In this document: one piece after another, positions 52,101 through 61,132 of the stretch
Layout: the number at the start of each line of letters is the position of its first letter
Position numbering within the stretch: position 1 is the stretch's first letter
Assembly (NCBI RefSeq): GCF_000013025.1
Contig: NC_008358.1
Span: 1,550,001-1,614,000, forward strand
Length of the DNA stretch: 64,000 bases
Source of the DNA: Hyphomonas neptunium ATCC 15444
GTDB lineage: Bacteria > Pseudomonadota > Alphaproteobacteria > Caulobacterales > Hyphomonadaceae
Direction: 5' to 3'
Program-made: the position numbers and the translations under genes
Notes under the pieces: generated by a model
Seen by the model: the letters and a program-made list of their open reading frames with translations, nothing else
Database searches by the model: none
Told to the model about the DNA's origin: nothing

Positions 52101-52214
52101 AAAATGGGATACAGAATGGATACAAAGTGAGATACATTTCAAAAGAAAACGCAGAGCAACCAGTTGTTTATATTGAAAAATACGGGATAGTTAGACGCGC
52201 GTCACTCGCGCCAT
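52101..52214 (+). repeat. Direct repeat copy 3 (attachment-site-like)
   Basis: Same orientation as copies 1 and 2. 52101-52136 matches copy 2 at 32 of 36 positions, and 52200-52214 (CGTCACTCGCGCCAT) is identical to 13625-13639 with the same 64-base distance between the two blocks. The middle is less conserved. Left of 52101 the DNA differs from copies 1 and 2. It marks the right border of the accessory DNA; beyond it lies the GMC oxidoreductase operon. Confidence 0.75.
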
Positions 52215-52373
52215 TTTTGGACATCTCCGGACAATTGTGCGCGAAAGCATGGGGTTCTATCCCCGTGCGCTGCGCGGCATTCCGGAATTCTCAAGAATTC
52301 TGCATGCGGTGAAGCCTCGTAGACCGGCGCTTTAGTCAGCGCCGCCGCGAATGGGTGAGCCCTGCAGCGCGCC
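52215..52373. other. Short intergenic after repeat copy 3
   Basis: 159 bases before the stop of the GMC gene. No clear hairpin or gene. Confidence 0.3.
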
Positions 52374-53984
52374 TCAGTTCATAATCATGGCGGCGCCCTT
52401 TGCCGCAATCATTATGGTGGGCGTATTTGTATTGCCCGATGTGATTTCAGGCATGATCGACGCGTCAATGACACGAAGCCCGCCGATACCCCGCACACGA
52501 AGCTGAGCATCGACGACGGCCATCGGGTCATCATCACGGCCCATCCTTGCGGTGCCCACAGGATGGAAAATGGTCGTGCCGATCGCCCCGGCGATCTCTG
52601 AGAGCGCCCGGTCATCGGCAATGCCGGGAACAGCTTCCTGCGGATCAAAGCGTTTGAGCGCCGGCTGTTGCATCAGCCGCCGGGTCAGCCTGATCGCATC
52701 GGCGGCGACACGCCGGTCTTCCTCCGTGCCAAGATAGTTAGGATCGATAACGGGCGGGGCCCCTGGTTCAGCGGATTTTATGTTTACCGTTCCGCGCGAG
52801 GTTGGGCGCAGATTACATGCTGCGATGGTGATGGCGGGATACCGGTGCAGCGGCTCGCCGAACCGGTCCAGAGACAGTGGCTGGACGTGGAACTGAATGT
52901 TGGCCCGCGTCTGGCTCTCGTCCGAGCGCGCAAAAATGCCCAGCTGAGACGGCGCCATGGTCAAAGGCCCGCGCCGCCGGATGGCATAGTCCAGACCCAT
53001 CGCCGCTTTGCCAAACAAGGAGTAGTAAGTCTGGTTCAGCGTAGGCGTTCCGGAGACCTTGTAAATGGCGCGCTGTTGAAGGTGGTCCTGCAAATTGGCG
53101 CCAACACCGGGCCGCTCTGCAACCGGTTCAATTCCCGCCCGGATCAGAACCGGAGCGGGACCAATACCCGAACGCTGGAGGATTTGGGGGCTGCCGATTG
53201 CGCCAGCGCATAGAATGACTTCCGCATTGGCTCGCGCGGTAAAGCGCTGGCCGTGCTGCCGGAATACAACGCCGGTGGCGCGTCCTTGATCCAGTGTCAC
53301 TGTTTCCACAAGGGTCGCGGTTTCCAGGCGCAGATTGCTGCGCGTCAGGACGGGTTTCAGAAAACCGCGCGCCGAAGACCACCGCCGCCCTGCTTTCTGA
53401 TTCACATGGAAATAACCTGAGCCAGTATTATCGCCGGTATTGAAATCGGGGGTTTTCGGAATGCCGATTTCCTCCGCCGCATTGCGGACGGCGTCGAGGA
53501 TGTCCCATTTTACCCGTGGCGGTTCGACTCGCCATTCTCCGCCGGTGCCATGAAATTCATTTTCGCCGAGGAAATGATCTTCGATTTGCCGAAAGACGGG
53601 CAAAACGTCATCCCAGCCCCAACCGGGCAACCCGCTGTCGCGCCAGGCGTCATAATCTGCTGCCTGGCCGCGCATCGAGATCATGGCATTGATTGCGGAC
53701 GATCCCCCTATGACCTTGCCGCGCGGATAGGCGAGGGTTCTGCCATTCAGGCCCGGCTGCGGTGTGGTTTCAAACATCCAGTCGCAGCGCGGATTGCCAA
53801 TGGCAAAAAGATACCCGACGGGAATGTGAAACCAGATCCAGTTATCCTTGCCGCCCGCTTCCAGAAGCAATACCCGGCGGGATTTATCTTTCGACAGACG
53901 ATTTGCAACGACACATCCCGCCGACCCGGCGCCGACGACGATGTAATCATAGTCGCCGGGGTAGGGCGTGGCTGCAGTGTCCAT
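52374..53984 (-). CDS. GMC-family FAD oxidoreductase (alcohol/choline dehydrogenase-like)
   Basis: 536 residues. FAD fold YIVVGAGSAGCVVANRLSKD, GMC signature 1 YPRGKVIGGSSAINAMISMR, signature 2 GAIGSPQILQRSGIGP, and active-site His and Asn in IFHPVGTARMG and SGNTNTPTIMIAAKGA. It oxidises an alcohol to an aldehyde with an unknown acceptor. It starts by TGATG overlap with the stop of a hydroxyacyl-CoA dehydrogenase, so both act in one pathway, perhaps oxidation of a long alcohol. BetA-like sequence but no betB or betI nearby. Confidence 0.9.
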   Translation of the reverse strand: MDTAATPYPGDYDYIVVGAGSAGCVVANRLSKDKSRRVLLLEAGGKDNWIWFHIPVGYLFAIGNPRCDWMFETTPQPGLNGRTLAYPRGKVIGGSSAINAMISMRGQAADYDAWRDSGLPGWGWDDVLPVFRQIEDHFLGENEFHGTGGEWRVEPPRVKWDILDAVRNAAEEIGIPKTPDFNTGDNTGSGYFHVNQKAGRRWSSARGFLKPVLTRSNLRLETATLVETVTLDQGRATGVVFRQHGQRFTARANAEVILCAGAIGSPQILQRSGIGPAPVLIRAGIEPVAERPGVGANLQDHLQQRAIYKVSGTPTLNQTYYSLFGKAAMGLDYAIRRRGPLTMAPSQLGIFARSDESQTRANIQFHVQPLSLDRFGEPLHRYPAITIAACNLRPTSRGTVNIKSAEPGAPPVIDPNYLGTEEDRRVAADAIRLTRRLMQQPALKRFDPQEAVPGIADDRALSEIAGAIGTTIFHPVGTARMGRDDDPMAVVDAQLRVRGIGGLRVIDASIMPEITSGNTNTPTIMIAAKGAAMIMN

Positions 53985-55273
53985 CAGCCGGGAAGCACAT
54001 CGATGAAGCGGCCGCCGTTCTTTGCGAGTCGTTGAAGCGTGGCGCTGGGCGCAAAGCGTGCCTCTTCTGCGCCAAGGCGTTCCATTGTCGCCAGAACCGC
54101 TTCTGCGCCTACCATGTCTCCATACAGCATTGGCCCGCCCTTATCGGCGGGCCAGCCATAGCCGTTGAGCCAGACAATATCGATGTCGGAGGCACGCTGA
54201 GCCTTCTTCTCCTCAAGGATTTTCAAGCCCTCATTGATCATCGGGTGAATGCAGGCGGCGATGATCTCGCTGGGCGCAGGGGCAGAGCCGGCGGCAACGC
54301 CGGTCACTTCAGCGATAATTCTGGCCGTCACGTCTGACGGGATCGGGCGGCGGTTTTCATCATAGTCGTAATAGCCTGCGCCGGTTTTCTGGCCGCGACG
54401 ATCCAGTTCGCACAGGGCATCGCGGATGGGGTTTGCCGTTTTGGCACCTTTCTTCCAGCCAATGTCGAGACCGGCCAGGTCAGACATCTGATACGGACCC
54501 ATGCGGAAGCCGAACTGATTGAGCGCGGCATCCACATCCCACGGCATGGCCCCCTGAGATACCAGCTTCTGAGCTTGCGCCTGCCGCGCGAACAAAATGC
54601 GGTTGCCAACAAAACCGGGGCAGACCCCGACCAGGGTCGCTATCTTGTTGATGGTCCGGGCCAGATCCATGCAGGTCATGATCACGTCATCAGCGGTGTG
54701 ATCGGCGCGTACAATTTCCAGCAGCTTCATGACGTTGGCAGGCGAGAAAAAGTGTAGCCCGATGACATCCTGCGGGCGCGCCGTGACGCTGGCAATCTCA
54801 TCAATATCCAGTGCGGAGGTGTTCGTGGCAAGGATTGCGCCCGGCTTTGCGATACGGTCCAGGTCCGTAAAAATCTTCTTTTTAAGGTCCATGTCTTCAA
54901 ACACGGCTTCGATGATCAGGTCGCAGTCTGCAAAGGCCGTCATATCCAGCGTTCCGGACAGGCGGTCCATTCTTTCGCCAACCTCTTCCTGCGGGAAACG
55001 CCCATTGTCGGCGCTGCGCTGGTAATTGCCCCGCACCACGGCGAGGCCGCGATCCAGTGCTTCCTGTTTCTGCTCCAGGATGACCACCGGAATGCCAACA
55101 CTGGCGAAGTTCATGGATATTCCGCCGCCCATCGTGCCGGCCCCGATCACACCTACTTTGGCGATGGGCCTGCGGGGCGTGTTGGCGGGCACATCCGGTA
55201 CGATCCAGGCATCGCGGCCAGCCTGGGCAATATAGGCGGAAACTTCTTCAGGCGTCATGGATATGGCGGGCAT
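53984..55273 (-). CDS. 3-hydroxyacyl-CoA dehydrogenase, stand-alone two-domain form
   Basis: 429 residues with GGAGG 9 bases upstream of the ATG at 55273. NAD fold KVGVIGAGTMGGGISMNFAS, catalytic region VIGLHFFSPANVMKLLEIV, PGFVGNRILF and duplicated C-terminal domains (GPYQMSDLAGLDIGW and the later EGLKILEEKKAQRASDID). It matches the C-terminal two-thirds of FadB/FadJ; the N-terminal enoyl-CoA hydratase is absent. The linker before the NAD fold (DAWIVPDVPANTPRRPI) is retained, suggesting origin from such a fusion. Co-transcribed with the GMC gene. Confidence 0.87.
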   Translation of the reverse strand: MPAISMTPEEVSAYIAQAGRDAWIVPDVPANTPRRPIAKVGVIGAGTMGGGISMNFASVGIPVVILEQKQEALDRGLAVVRGNYQRSADNGRFPQEEVGERMDRLSGTLDMTAFADCDLIIEAVFEDMDLKKKIFTDLDRIAKPGAILATNTSALDIDEIASVTARPQDVIGLHFFSPANVMKLLEIVRADHTADDVIMTCMDLARTINKIATLVGVCPGFVGNRILFARQAQAQKLVSQGAMPWDVDAALNQFGFRMGPYQMSDLAGLDIGWKKGAKTANPIRDALCELDRRGQKTGAGYYDYDENRRPIPSDVTARIIAEVTGVAAGSAPAPSEIIAACIHPMINEGLKILEEKKAQRASDIDIVWLNGYGWPADKGGPMLYGDMVGAEAVLATMERLGAEEARFAPSATLQRLAKNGGRFIDVLPG

Positions 55274-55474
55274 CGTTTTGGTCCTCCGAACAATGGGCTG
55301 CGCCATCCTAAGCTGCGACATTCAGTTTGGGAAAGTCCGGCCCGCGTTTTTTGGCGCATCGCCCAGTTTTGACGGGACTGCGCTCTGACGAAAATGCGGT
55401 TGTGGCCACGCGATCTCGACGATCAACGTGGCGCGCAGCGATGCTGACTGGTGTAAATCAGTATGCCGACTTTT

Positions 55475-56689
55475 TTACCTGATCATCAGGCAATCGACTA
55501 TTGATCCTTCCGGTGCGGCCGGGGCGTTGGCGGGCCGGTGGATCAACAGATCTGCGGTCAGAAACGGGCGCAGGAGCGAGCTGTCCTGATTTATCGCTGG
55601 CGTGCAGGTCAATCGGCCGTCTTTTTCTGTCTCTGCGGCGCCGCGAAGGAATGTCTCCCGGCTACCGGGCGGCTCCAGCGGCCCGGTCAACCGGGCGCGG
55701 CGCCAGACGAGCGCGTCGTTGCCCGCGCGCCCCGTCAACTGCCAGATCAACGGTTTCAGGAACAGCTGCGCGCAGACCAGCGCGGAGGCGGGGTTGCCCG
55801 GAAGGCCGAGCACATAGGTGTTGTGCAGCTTTCCAAACCATGTCGGCTTACCAGGCTTGAGCTTCACTTTGGAGAAGACAGGCTCCAGACCTTCTTCGGC
55901 AAAGGCTGCCTGCATGTGATCATGATCTCCCACCGAGGCGCCGCCGAGCGGGATGATGACGTCAACACCATCGGCTGCCTGAATGCGGGCGCGGATCGCC
56001 GCTGGATCATCCGGCGCGATGCCGAGGTCCACAAACTCTCCGCCCCAACTGGTAATCAGCGCCTCCAGTGCAAACGGGGTGGAGCAGATAATCTCGCCTT
56101 CTGCCAGCGCGCTACCGGGTGGGCGCAGCTCATCGCCATTGGCCATTACCGCAATTCGGGGCCGGGGGTAGGCCCTGACCTCTGCGTGGTTGGCCGCCGC
56201 AGCGATGGCAAGTTCCGCTGCGCCGAGCAGGCGGCCGGCGGGAAGCAGCAGGTCCCCTTCGCGGAAATCGATCCCTGCGGCTCGGATGTTGCTGGGTTCC
56301 GGCTGAGATGCCGTGACAGTGATCTGGTCGCCGTCGCGCATTGTATCTTCCTGAATCACCACATGGTCGGCCCCTCTGGGCACGACCGATCCGGTAAAGA
56401 TACGCACCGCTTCACCGAGCCCCAATGCGCCGGTAAAAGGCCTGCCCGCTGGCGCCTCACCGATCACACGTAGCGAATTGCCGAGGTTGGCATCGCATTG
56501 GCGCACAGCGTAGCCGTCCATGGCTGAGACAGCTGCCGGGGGTTGGGTTATCCGGGCGTGTATAGGGACTGCCAGCACTCTGCCGTGCGCCGCTCCAAGG
56601 GAAACCGCTTCCGGTGCCATTGGCGCCGCTATATCGATGATCGCAGCAAGCGCTTCTATCCGGGTCCGCATTTCGTCCTCCATGAGCAA
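55475..56689 (-). CDS. moeA: Molybdopterin molybdenumtransferase MoeA (copy 2)
   Basis: 404 residues. [72 protein letters not shown] and LGLPGNPASALVCAQL are all present. Clearly homologous to, but diverged from, the copy at 27437. Starts at 56689, or a few codons later at MRTRIEAL. It lies outside the repeat-bounded region, so it may be the chromosomal copy, the other arriving with the nitrate cluster. Confidence 0.9.
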   Translation of the reverse strand: MLMEDEMRTRIEALAAIIDIAAPMAPEAVSLGAAHGRVLAVPIHARITQPPAAVSAMDGYAVRQCDANLGNSLRVIGEAPAGRPFTGALGLGEAVRIFTGSVVPRGADHVVIQEDTMRDGDQITVTASQPEPSNIRAAGIDFREGDLLLPAGRLLGAAELAIAAAANHAEVRAYPRPRIAVMANGDELRPPGSALAEGEIICSTPFALEALITSWGGEFVDLGIAPDDPAAIRARIQAADGVDVIIPLGGASVGDHDHMQAAFAEEGLEPVFSKVKLKPGKPTWFGKLHNTYVLGLPGNPASALVCAQLFLKPLIWQLTGRAGNDALVWRRARLTGPLEPPGSRETFLRGAAETEKDGRLTCTPAINQDSSLLRPFLTADLLIHRPANAPAAPEGSIVDCLMIR

Positions 56690-57216
56690 TCAATGAGATA
56701 GCCCGGCCTAACACGCACGCCAATGACAACAGTCTCAGAGGGCGTCAAGCTGCGGGACCTCACGGGTGTTGCCTTCTCTGAACTGAAACGACCGTGCACG
56801 AATTAAATATACTAAGACGCCCTGGGAGTGATGTCCTGAGGCCCTGCAGAGTATTGCGCTTTAAGCCGGGCCGGAGACGGGCTGTCTGCTGATGCTGATC
56901 ATCCTGAAACAACGGAGGCCACCTATGCTGAAAGCTGGCAACATCCTATCGAGCGTTTGCAGACCTAACTTAAACCAAGACGTGCGATATTTCTGATTCG
57001 TCTCATTATGGAGCGATGCCAGTGGCTGCGTGGCTGCCTTAAAAAATTCGGTCAGATGAAACCGGGGGCACTCCGGAGCGTTGGTTTCCCTCTTACCCAA
57101 ATTGCATGCAGATGACCTGCCTACAAGGGATAACCCATGCGGACGGGTGGACATGATGGAGCGAAGCTGACGTAATCAAACCTGATCAGATAAAGCAGTG
57201 AGGAATTGGAGCAAAT
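56690..57216. other. Intergenic upstream of otsA, with a possible short leader ORF
   Basis: 527 bases. A 23-codon frame at 56925-56996 (MLKAGNILSSVCRPNLNQDV...) has GGAGG 6 bases before its ATG, the best ribosome site in the stretch, and could be a leader peptide or chance. I looked for the general-stress promoter motif GGAAC-N16-CGTT expected for trehalose genes and did not find it. No RNA gene seen. Confidence 0.4.
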
Positions 57217-58584
57217 TTGGGACGCCTGGTAGCAATATCCAACAGAACGGCCGCCGATGCCGGCGCGCAGGCGGGCGGGCTTGCTGTGGCCGTATGGGAC
57301 GCCCTCAAAGCGACAGGCGGATTATGGGCAGGCTGGTCCGGCGATATTGTCAGCGACTCCCCAGGCAGCAAACAATTTGAATCAGAAGACGGCGTTTCTT
57401 TCCTTCTGACCGACATGACAGAAGACGAGCATGACGGCTTTTACCTGCGCTATTCCAACAGCACGCTTTGGCCAATATTTCACTATCGGGTAGATCTGGC
57501 GACGTTCGATCGCGGTGCCTTTGACCATTATCTCGCGGTAAACGAGCGATTGGCAAACCTCACAATTGAGCATCTGCGCGAACATGACATGGTTTGGGTG
57601 CATGACTACCATTTCCTCCCGATGGCCGATGCGTTGCGCCGGGCCGGATGGAAGGGGCGCACCGGATTTTTCCTGCACATACCGTTTCCCACACCAGACA
57701 TGTTCCGCGCTCTTCCAGAGCATAGCTGGCTGGCACGCGCGCTTTGCCAGTTTGATCTGATCGGCTTCCAGTCCGAATCCGACCGCACGAATTTCGAACG
57801 TTATCTGGTCGACAGCCTGGATGCAGATGCTTCTGAAGCGCCGATTTATACTGTCGCAGGCCGGAGAGTGCGTGTGGGTGTCTATCCCATTGGAATTGAT
57901 GCTGCCGCTTTTGAAGAAGCCGCTCGAAGCCCTGCGGCCGGGGACGCGGCTGCCCGCATCGGACGTTTCCTGGGAAATCGCGATCTCATCATCGGTGTGG
58001 ACCGGATGGATTATTCCAAAGGGCTGCCTCAACGATTTGAGGCCGTTGGCGCATTTTTTGACAACCATCCGGAGCTGCATGGCAAGGTGTCGGTAACGCA
58101 GATTGCGACCCCCTCACGAACCAAAGTGGAAGAGTATCGCCAGCTGCGCTATGAACTCGATCAGCTCGTGGGACGTATCAATGGAGATTATGGCGATCTC
58201 GACTGGATACCATTGCGCTATCTGGCGCGAAGCTATTCCAGAGATGAATTGGCCGGCCTCTTCCGCATCGCACGCGTAGGGTTGGTTACGCCGCTTCGGG
58301 ACGGGATGAACCTCGTGGCAAAGGAATACGTGATGGCGCAGGACCCGGAAGATCCCGGCGTTCTTATACTTTCAGAATTCGCTGGGGCCGCGGAACAACT
58401 TCACGAAGCGCTGATCGTAAATCCCCATGACCGCTCGACATTGGCGGAGACCATCCGGATCGCGCTGACTATGCCTCTTGAGGAACGAAAACGGCGATGG
58501 GAGGCCCTCCGCGATGTTGTAAGGCGGACAGATATTGCGTGGTGGCGGGACCTGTTCCTGAACGACCTTCGCGCCAAAATCTGA
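57217..58584 (+). CDS. otsA: Trehalose-6-phosphate synthase
   Basis: 455 residues with a TTG start that has GGAG 5 bases upstream. GT20 family: AGGLAVAVWDALKATGGLWAG (glucose-6-P loop), MVWVHDYHFLPMADALRRAG, GFFLHIPFPTPDMFRALPEH, GVDRMDYSKGLPQRFEAV and RDGMNLVAKEYVMAQ with the UDP-glucose-binding Asp and Glu. The alternative of glucosylglycerol-phosphate synthase is less likely because otsB and GH15 follow. First gene of a trehalose operon. Confidence 0.93.
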   Translation: MGRLVAISNRTAADAGAQAGGLAVAVWDALKATGGLWAGWSGDIVSDSPGSKQFESEDGVSFLLTDMTEDEHDGFYLRYSNSTLWPIFHYRVDLATFDRGAFDHYLAVNERLANLTIEHLREHDMVWVHDYHFLPMADALRRAGWKGRTGFFLHIPFPTPDMFRALPEHSWLARALCQFDLIGFQSESDRTNFERYLVDSLDADASEAPIYTVAGRRVRVGVYPIGIDAAAFEEAARSPAAGDAAARIGRFLGNRDLIIGVDRMDYSKGLPQRFEAVGAFFDNHPELHGKVSVTQIATPSRTKVEEYRQLRYELDQLVGRINGDYGDLDWIPLRYLARSYSRDELAGLFRIARVGLVTPLRDGMNLVAKEYVMAQDPEDPGVLILSEFAGAAEQLHEALIVNPHDRSTLAETIRIALTMPLEERKRRWEALRDVVRRTDIAWWRDLFLNDLRAKI

Positions 58585-58624
58585 TCGCTCGCTTTCGACC
58601 TTTAAATCCATCTGCCAGGAATAA

Positions 58625-59338
58625 ATGACCGCTCCTTTGCTTGATCCATCCGCCGCGCTGTTCCTTGATTTTGACGGAACGATGGCGCCACTCCAGTCTG
58701 ATCCGGATACGGTGTTTCTTCCAGAGGGAGGCGCCGAGATTTTGCTGAGAACAGCTGAGAATCTTCATGGCGCTCTGGTGATCCTCAGTGGGCGGGATAT
58801 TCGTGATCTTGCCTCGCGCATTCCTGATGGACTTTGGCGCGCTGGCGGTCATGGTGCTTACGTTTGCCCTCCAGGACATGCGCCGCCGGGCGAACTTCCC
58901 GAAGCGCCGGAAAATCTCGTTGCGGAGATTTCTGCCTTGATCGAAGAGATCCCTGGGGTGCGCATGGAATCAAAAGGACCGGTGCTGGCGGTACATTATC
59001 GCGAGATACCGGAAGCGGCGGGCCCCCTTGAAGCAGGTTTGACAACACTGCTTGAAGCATTTCCGGAATACACGCTTCAATCTGGAAAGATGGTGATGGA
59101 AGCAAGACCAGCCAGTGCGCACAAAGGAAAATGCGTTCGTGAGCTGATGAAGCAGGCGCCCTTTTCGGGCCGGGCGCCCATAATGGTTGGAGATGATACA
59201 ACTGATGAAGATGCCATGCGCGCAAGTCTCGACTTCGGAGGCACTGCCATCAAGGTAGGCGCTGGGGCGACGGCTGCGCCCTACCGGCTGGCCGACCCGG
59301 CAGCGGTTTGGGACTGGCTCAAGAGAGGACTGACATGA
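58625..59338 (+). CDS. otsB: Trehalose-6-phosphate phosphatase
   Basis: 237 residues, HAD fold. The nucleophile motif LFLDFDGTMAPLQ is at 14-26; VILSGRDIRDL follows, and GDDTTDEDAMRAS carries the magnesium Asp residues. It removes phosphate from the OtsA product to give trehalose. 40 bases separate it from otsA, with an AGGA site. Ends in an overlap (ATGA) with the GH15 gene. Confidence 0.93.
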   Translation: MTAPLLDPSAALFLDFDGTMAPLQSDPDTVFLPEGGAEILLRTAENLHGALVILSGRDIRDLASRIPDGLWRAGGHGAYVCPPGHAPPGELPEAPENLVAEISALIEEIPGVRMESKGPVLAVHYREIPEAAGPLEAGLTTLLEAFPEYTLQSGKMVMEARPASAHKGKCVRELMKQAPFSGRAPIMVGDDTTDEDAMRASLDFGGTAIKVGAGATAAPYRLADPAAVWDWLKRGLT

Positions 59339-61104
59339 ACAATCTGGAACTTGGGATCATTGGCAACGGAACGATTGCTGCCTTGATTGATGAAGCGGGT
59401 GAAATCGGCTGGCTTTGCTTGCCGAGGCTCGATGGAGAACCTGTGTTCAACAGTCTCGTTGGCGGCGGGGGAAAGTTCGGCGTTGAATTGGCCGGGCTGT
59501 CGGGCGCCCATCATATCTATCGGCGCAATACGGCGATTCTCGAAACAACCCTTGAGGCCGAAGACGGCTCAGCGGTTTTGATCACCGACTTTGCCCCGAG
59601 GTTTACAGACAGGGGACGGATGTTCCGGCCGGCTTCTGTCGTCAGACGGATTACACCCTTGCGCGGGATGCCGCGTATTCGGCTTAAGGTTTCGGGAGAA
59701 ACTGGCCGTGGCAAAGGCCAGATGCTTTCACGCCGCGGCGTATCGCATATCTCCTTCCTGGATGATGCATCGGGATTCCGCCTGACGACAGATGCGCCGG
59801 TGGCTTATGTTGCGCAGGAAACCGAGTTTGTGCTCGACCGCGACACAACCTTTATTCTCGGACCTGATGAGCCCTTATCCGATACGCCAGCCAATCTCGC
59901 TTCAGATTGGCTCGCCCGAACGCAGGAACATTGGCAGGACTGGTCGCGGCGGCTTGCGACGCCGCCTGAATGGCAGGCGGCGGTCATACGCGCGGCAATC
60001 ACGCTGAAGCTATGCGTATATGAAGAAACCGGCGGTATCGTCGCGGCCCTGACCACCAGCATCCCTGAGCACGCAGGGTCGTCCAGAAACTGGGATTACC
60101 GCTTCTGCTGGCTGCGCGATGCTTACTTCACCGTCACGGCGTTAAACAGGCTGTCCGCGATGGGAACACTGGAGCGCTACTTGGCGTTCCTGCGAAACAT
60201 TGTGGCGCATACAAAAGGCGGGCACATTCAGCCTGTCTACGGGATCGCTCTGGAAGAGCAGTTAACGGAAGATATTCCAGGTTATCTTCCGGGGTATCGG
60301 GGCATGGGGCCGGTGAGGTTTGGGAACCAGGCTGCAGAGCATGTTCAGCATGATGTATACGGGCACGTCGTGCTCGGCGCGGCGCAGGCCTTTCTGGACG
60401 AGCGTTTGCTTACCAAAGCTGGACCGATTGAATTTGAGCACTTTGAGGCCGTTGGCCGGCGTGCCTACGAAGTCTATCAGATGCCCGATGCGGGGATTTG
60501 GGAGTATCGGGGCAGGGAGGCGGTGCATACATCGTCGGCGATCATGTGTTGGGCCGCCTGTGACCGGCTGGCGCGTGTTGCATCCGCGCTTGGTTTGAAC
60601 GACCGCGCCGTGCATTGGTCAGATTGCGCGACTGAAATGCGCAGCGTCATTCTGGAGAAAGCCTGGAATGCTGAGCGCGACGCCTTTACAGGAGCCTTTG
60701 GCGGTGCCGCGCTTGATGCATCGGTTCTGCTTATGGCGGAAATTGGGTTCATAGATCCGATGGACCCGCGATTCAGATCGACCGTCGATCGGATCGACGA
60801 AGAGTTGCGCGTAGGAAATCATGTTTTCCGATACCGAGCGCCCGATGACTTCGGAACGCCTGAAACAGCCTTCACCGCCTGCACATTCTGGCATATCGAT
60901 GCGTTGGCGCGAACCGGCCAGCTCGACAAGGCACGCGCGATGTTTGAGGCAGTGCTGGCGCAACGCACACGCCTTGGGCTTCTCTCCGAAGACGTTGATC
61001 CGCAGACAGGAGAGCTCTGGGGAAATTTCCCGCAGACCTATTCGATGGTCGGTATCATCAATGCGGCCTCACGCCTGAGTTGCGATTGGGACGCGATCGT
61101 GTGA
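59335..61104 (+). CDS. Glycoside hydrolase family 15 (glucoamylase/trehalase type)
   Basis: 589 residues. GH15 marks are GNGTIAALIDEAGEIGWLCL, SSRNWDYRFCWLRDAYFTV with the sugar-binding Arg-Asp, and the last helix FPQTYSMVGIINAASRL. Some GH15 proteins hydrolyse trehalose in other bacteria, and this gene overlaps otsB by 4 bases, so either trehalase (turnover) or another oligosaccharide activity is possible. No signal peptide, therefore cytoplasmic. Start at 59335 by the overlap; 59308 lies inside otsB. Confidence 0.85.
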   Translation: MNNLELGIIGNGTIAALIDEAGEIGWLCLPRLDGEPVFNSLVGGGGKFGVELAGLSGAHHIYRRNTAILETTLEAEDGSAVLITDFAPRFTDRGRMFRPASVVRRITPLRGMPRIRLKVSGETGRGKGQMLSRRGVSHISFLDDASGFRLTTDAPVAYVAQETEFVLDRDTTFILGPDEPLSDTPANLASDWLARTQEHWQDWSRRLATPPEWQAAVIRAAITLKLCVYEETGGIVAALTTSIPEHAGSSRNWDYRFCWLRDAYFTVTALNRLSAMGTLERYLAFLRNIVAHTKGGHIQPVYGIALEEQLTEDIPGYLPGYRGMGPVRFGNQAAEHVQHDVYGHVVLGAAQAFLDERLLTKAGPIEFEHFEAVGRRAYEVYQMPDAGIWEYRGREAVHTSSAIMCWAACDRLARVASALGLNDRAVHWSDCATEMRSVILEKAWNAERDAFTGAFGGAALDASVLLMAEIGFIDPMDPRFRSTVDRIDEELRVGNHVFRYRAPDDFGTPETAFTACTFWHIDALARTGQLDKARAMFEAVLAQRTRLGLLSEDVDPQTGELWGNFPQTYSMVGIINAASRLSCDWDAIV

Positions 61105-61132
61105 TGCGCACTCCCCCATTGGGAGATGCGTG

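Noticed and set aside
56690-57216. General-stress (EcfG) promoter upstream of otsA
   Set aside because: No GGAAC with CGTT at the right spacing was found.
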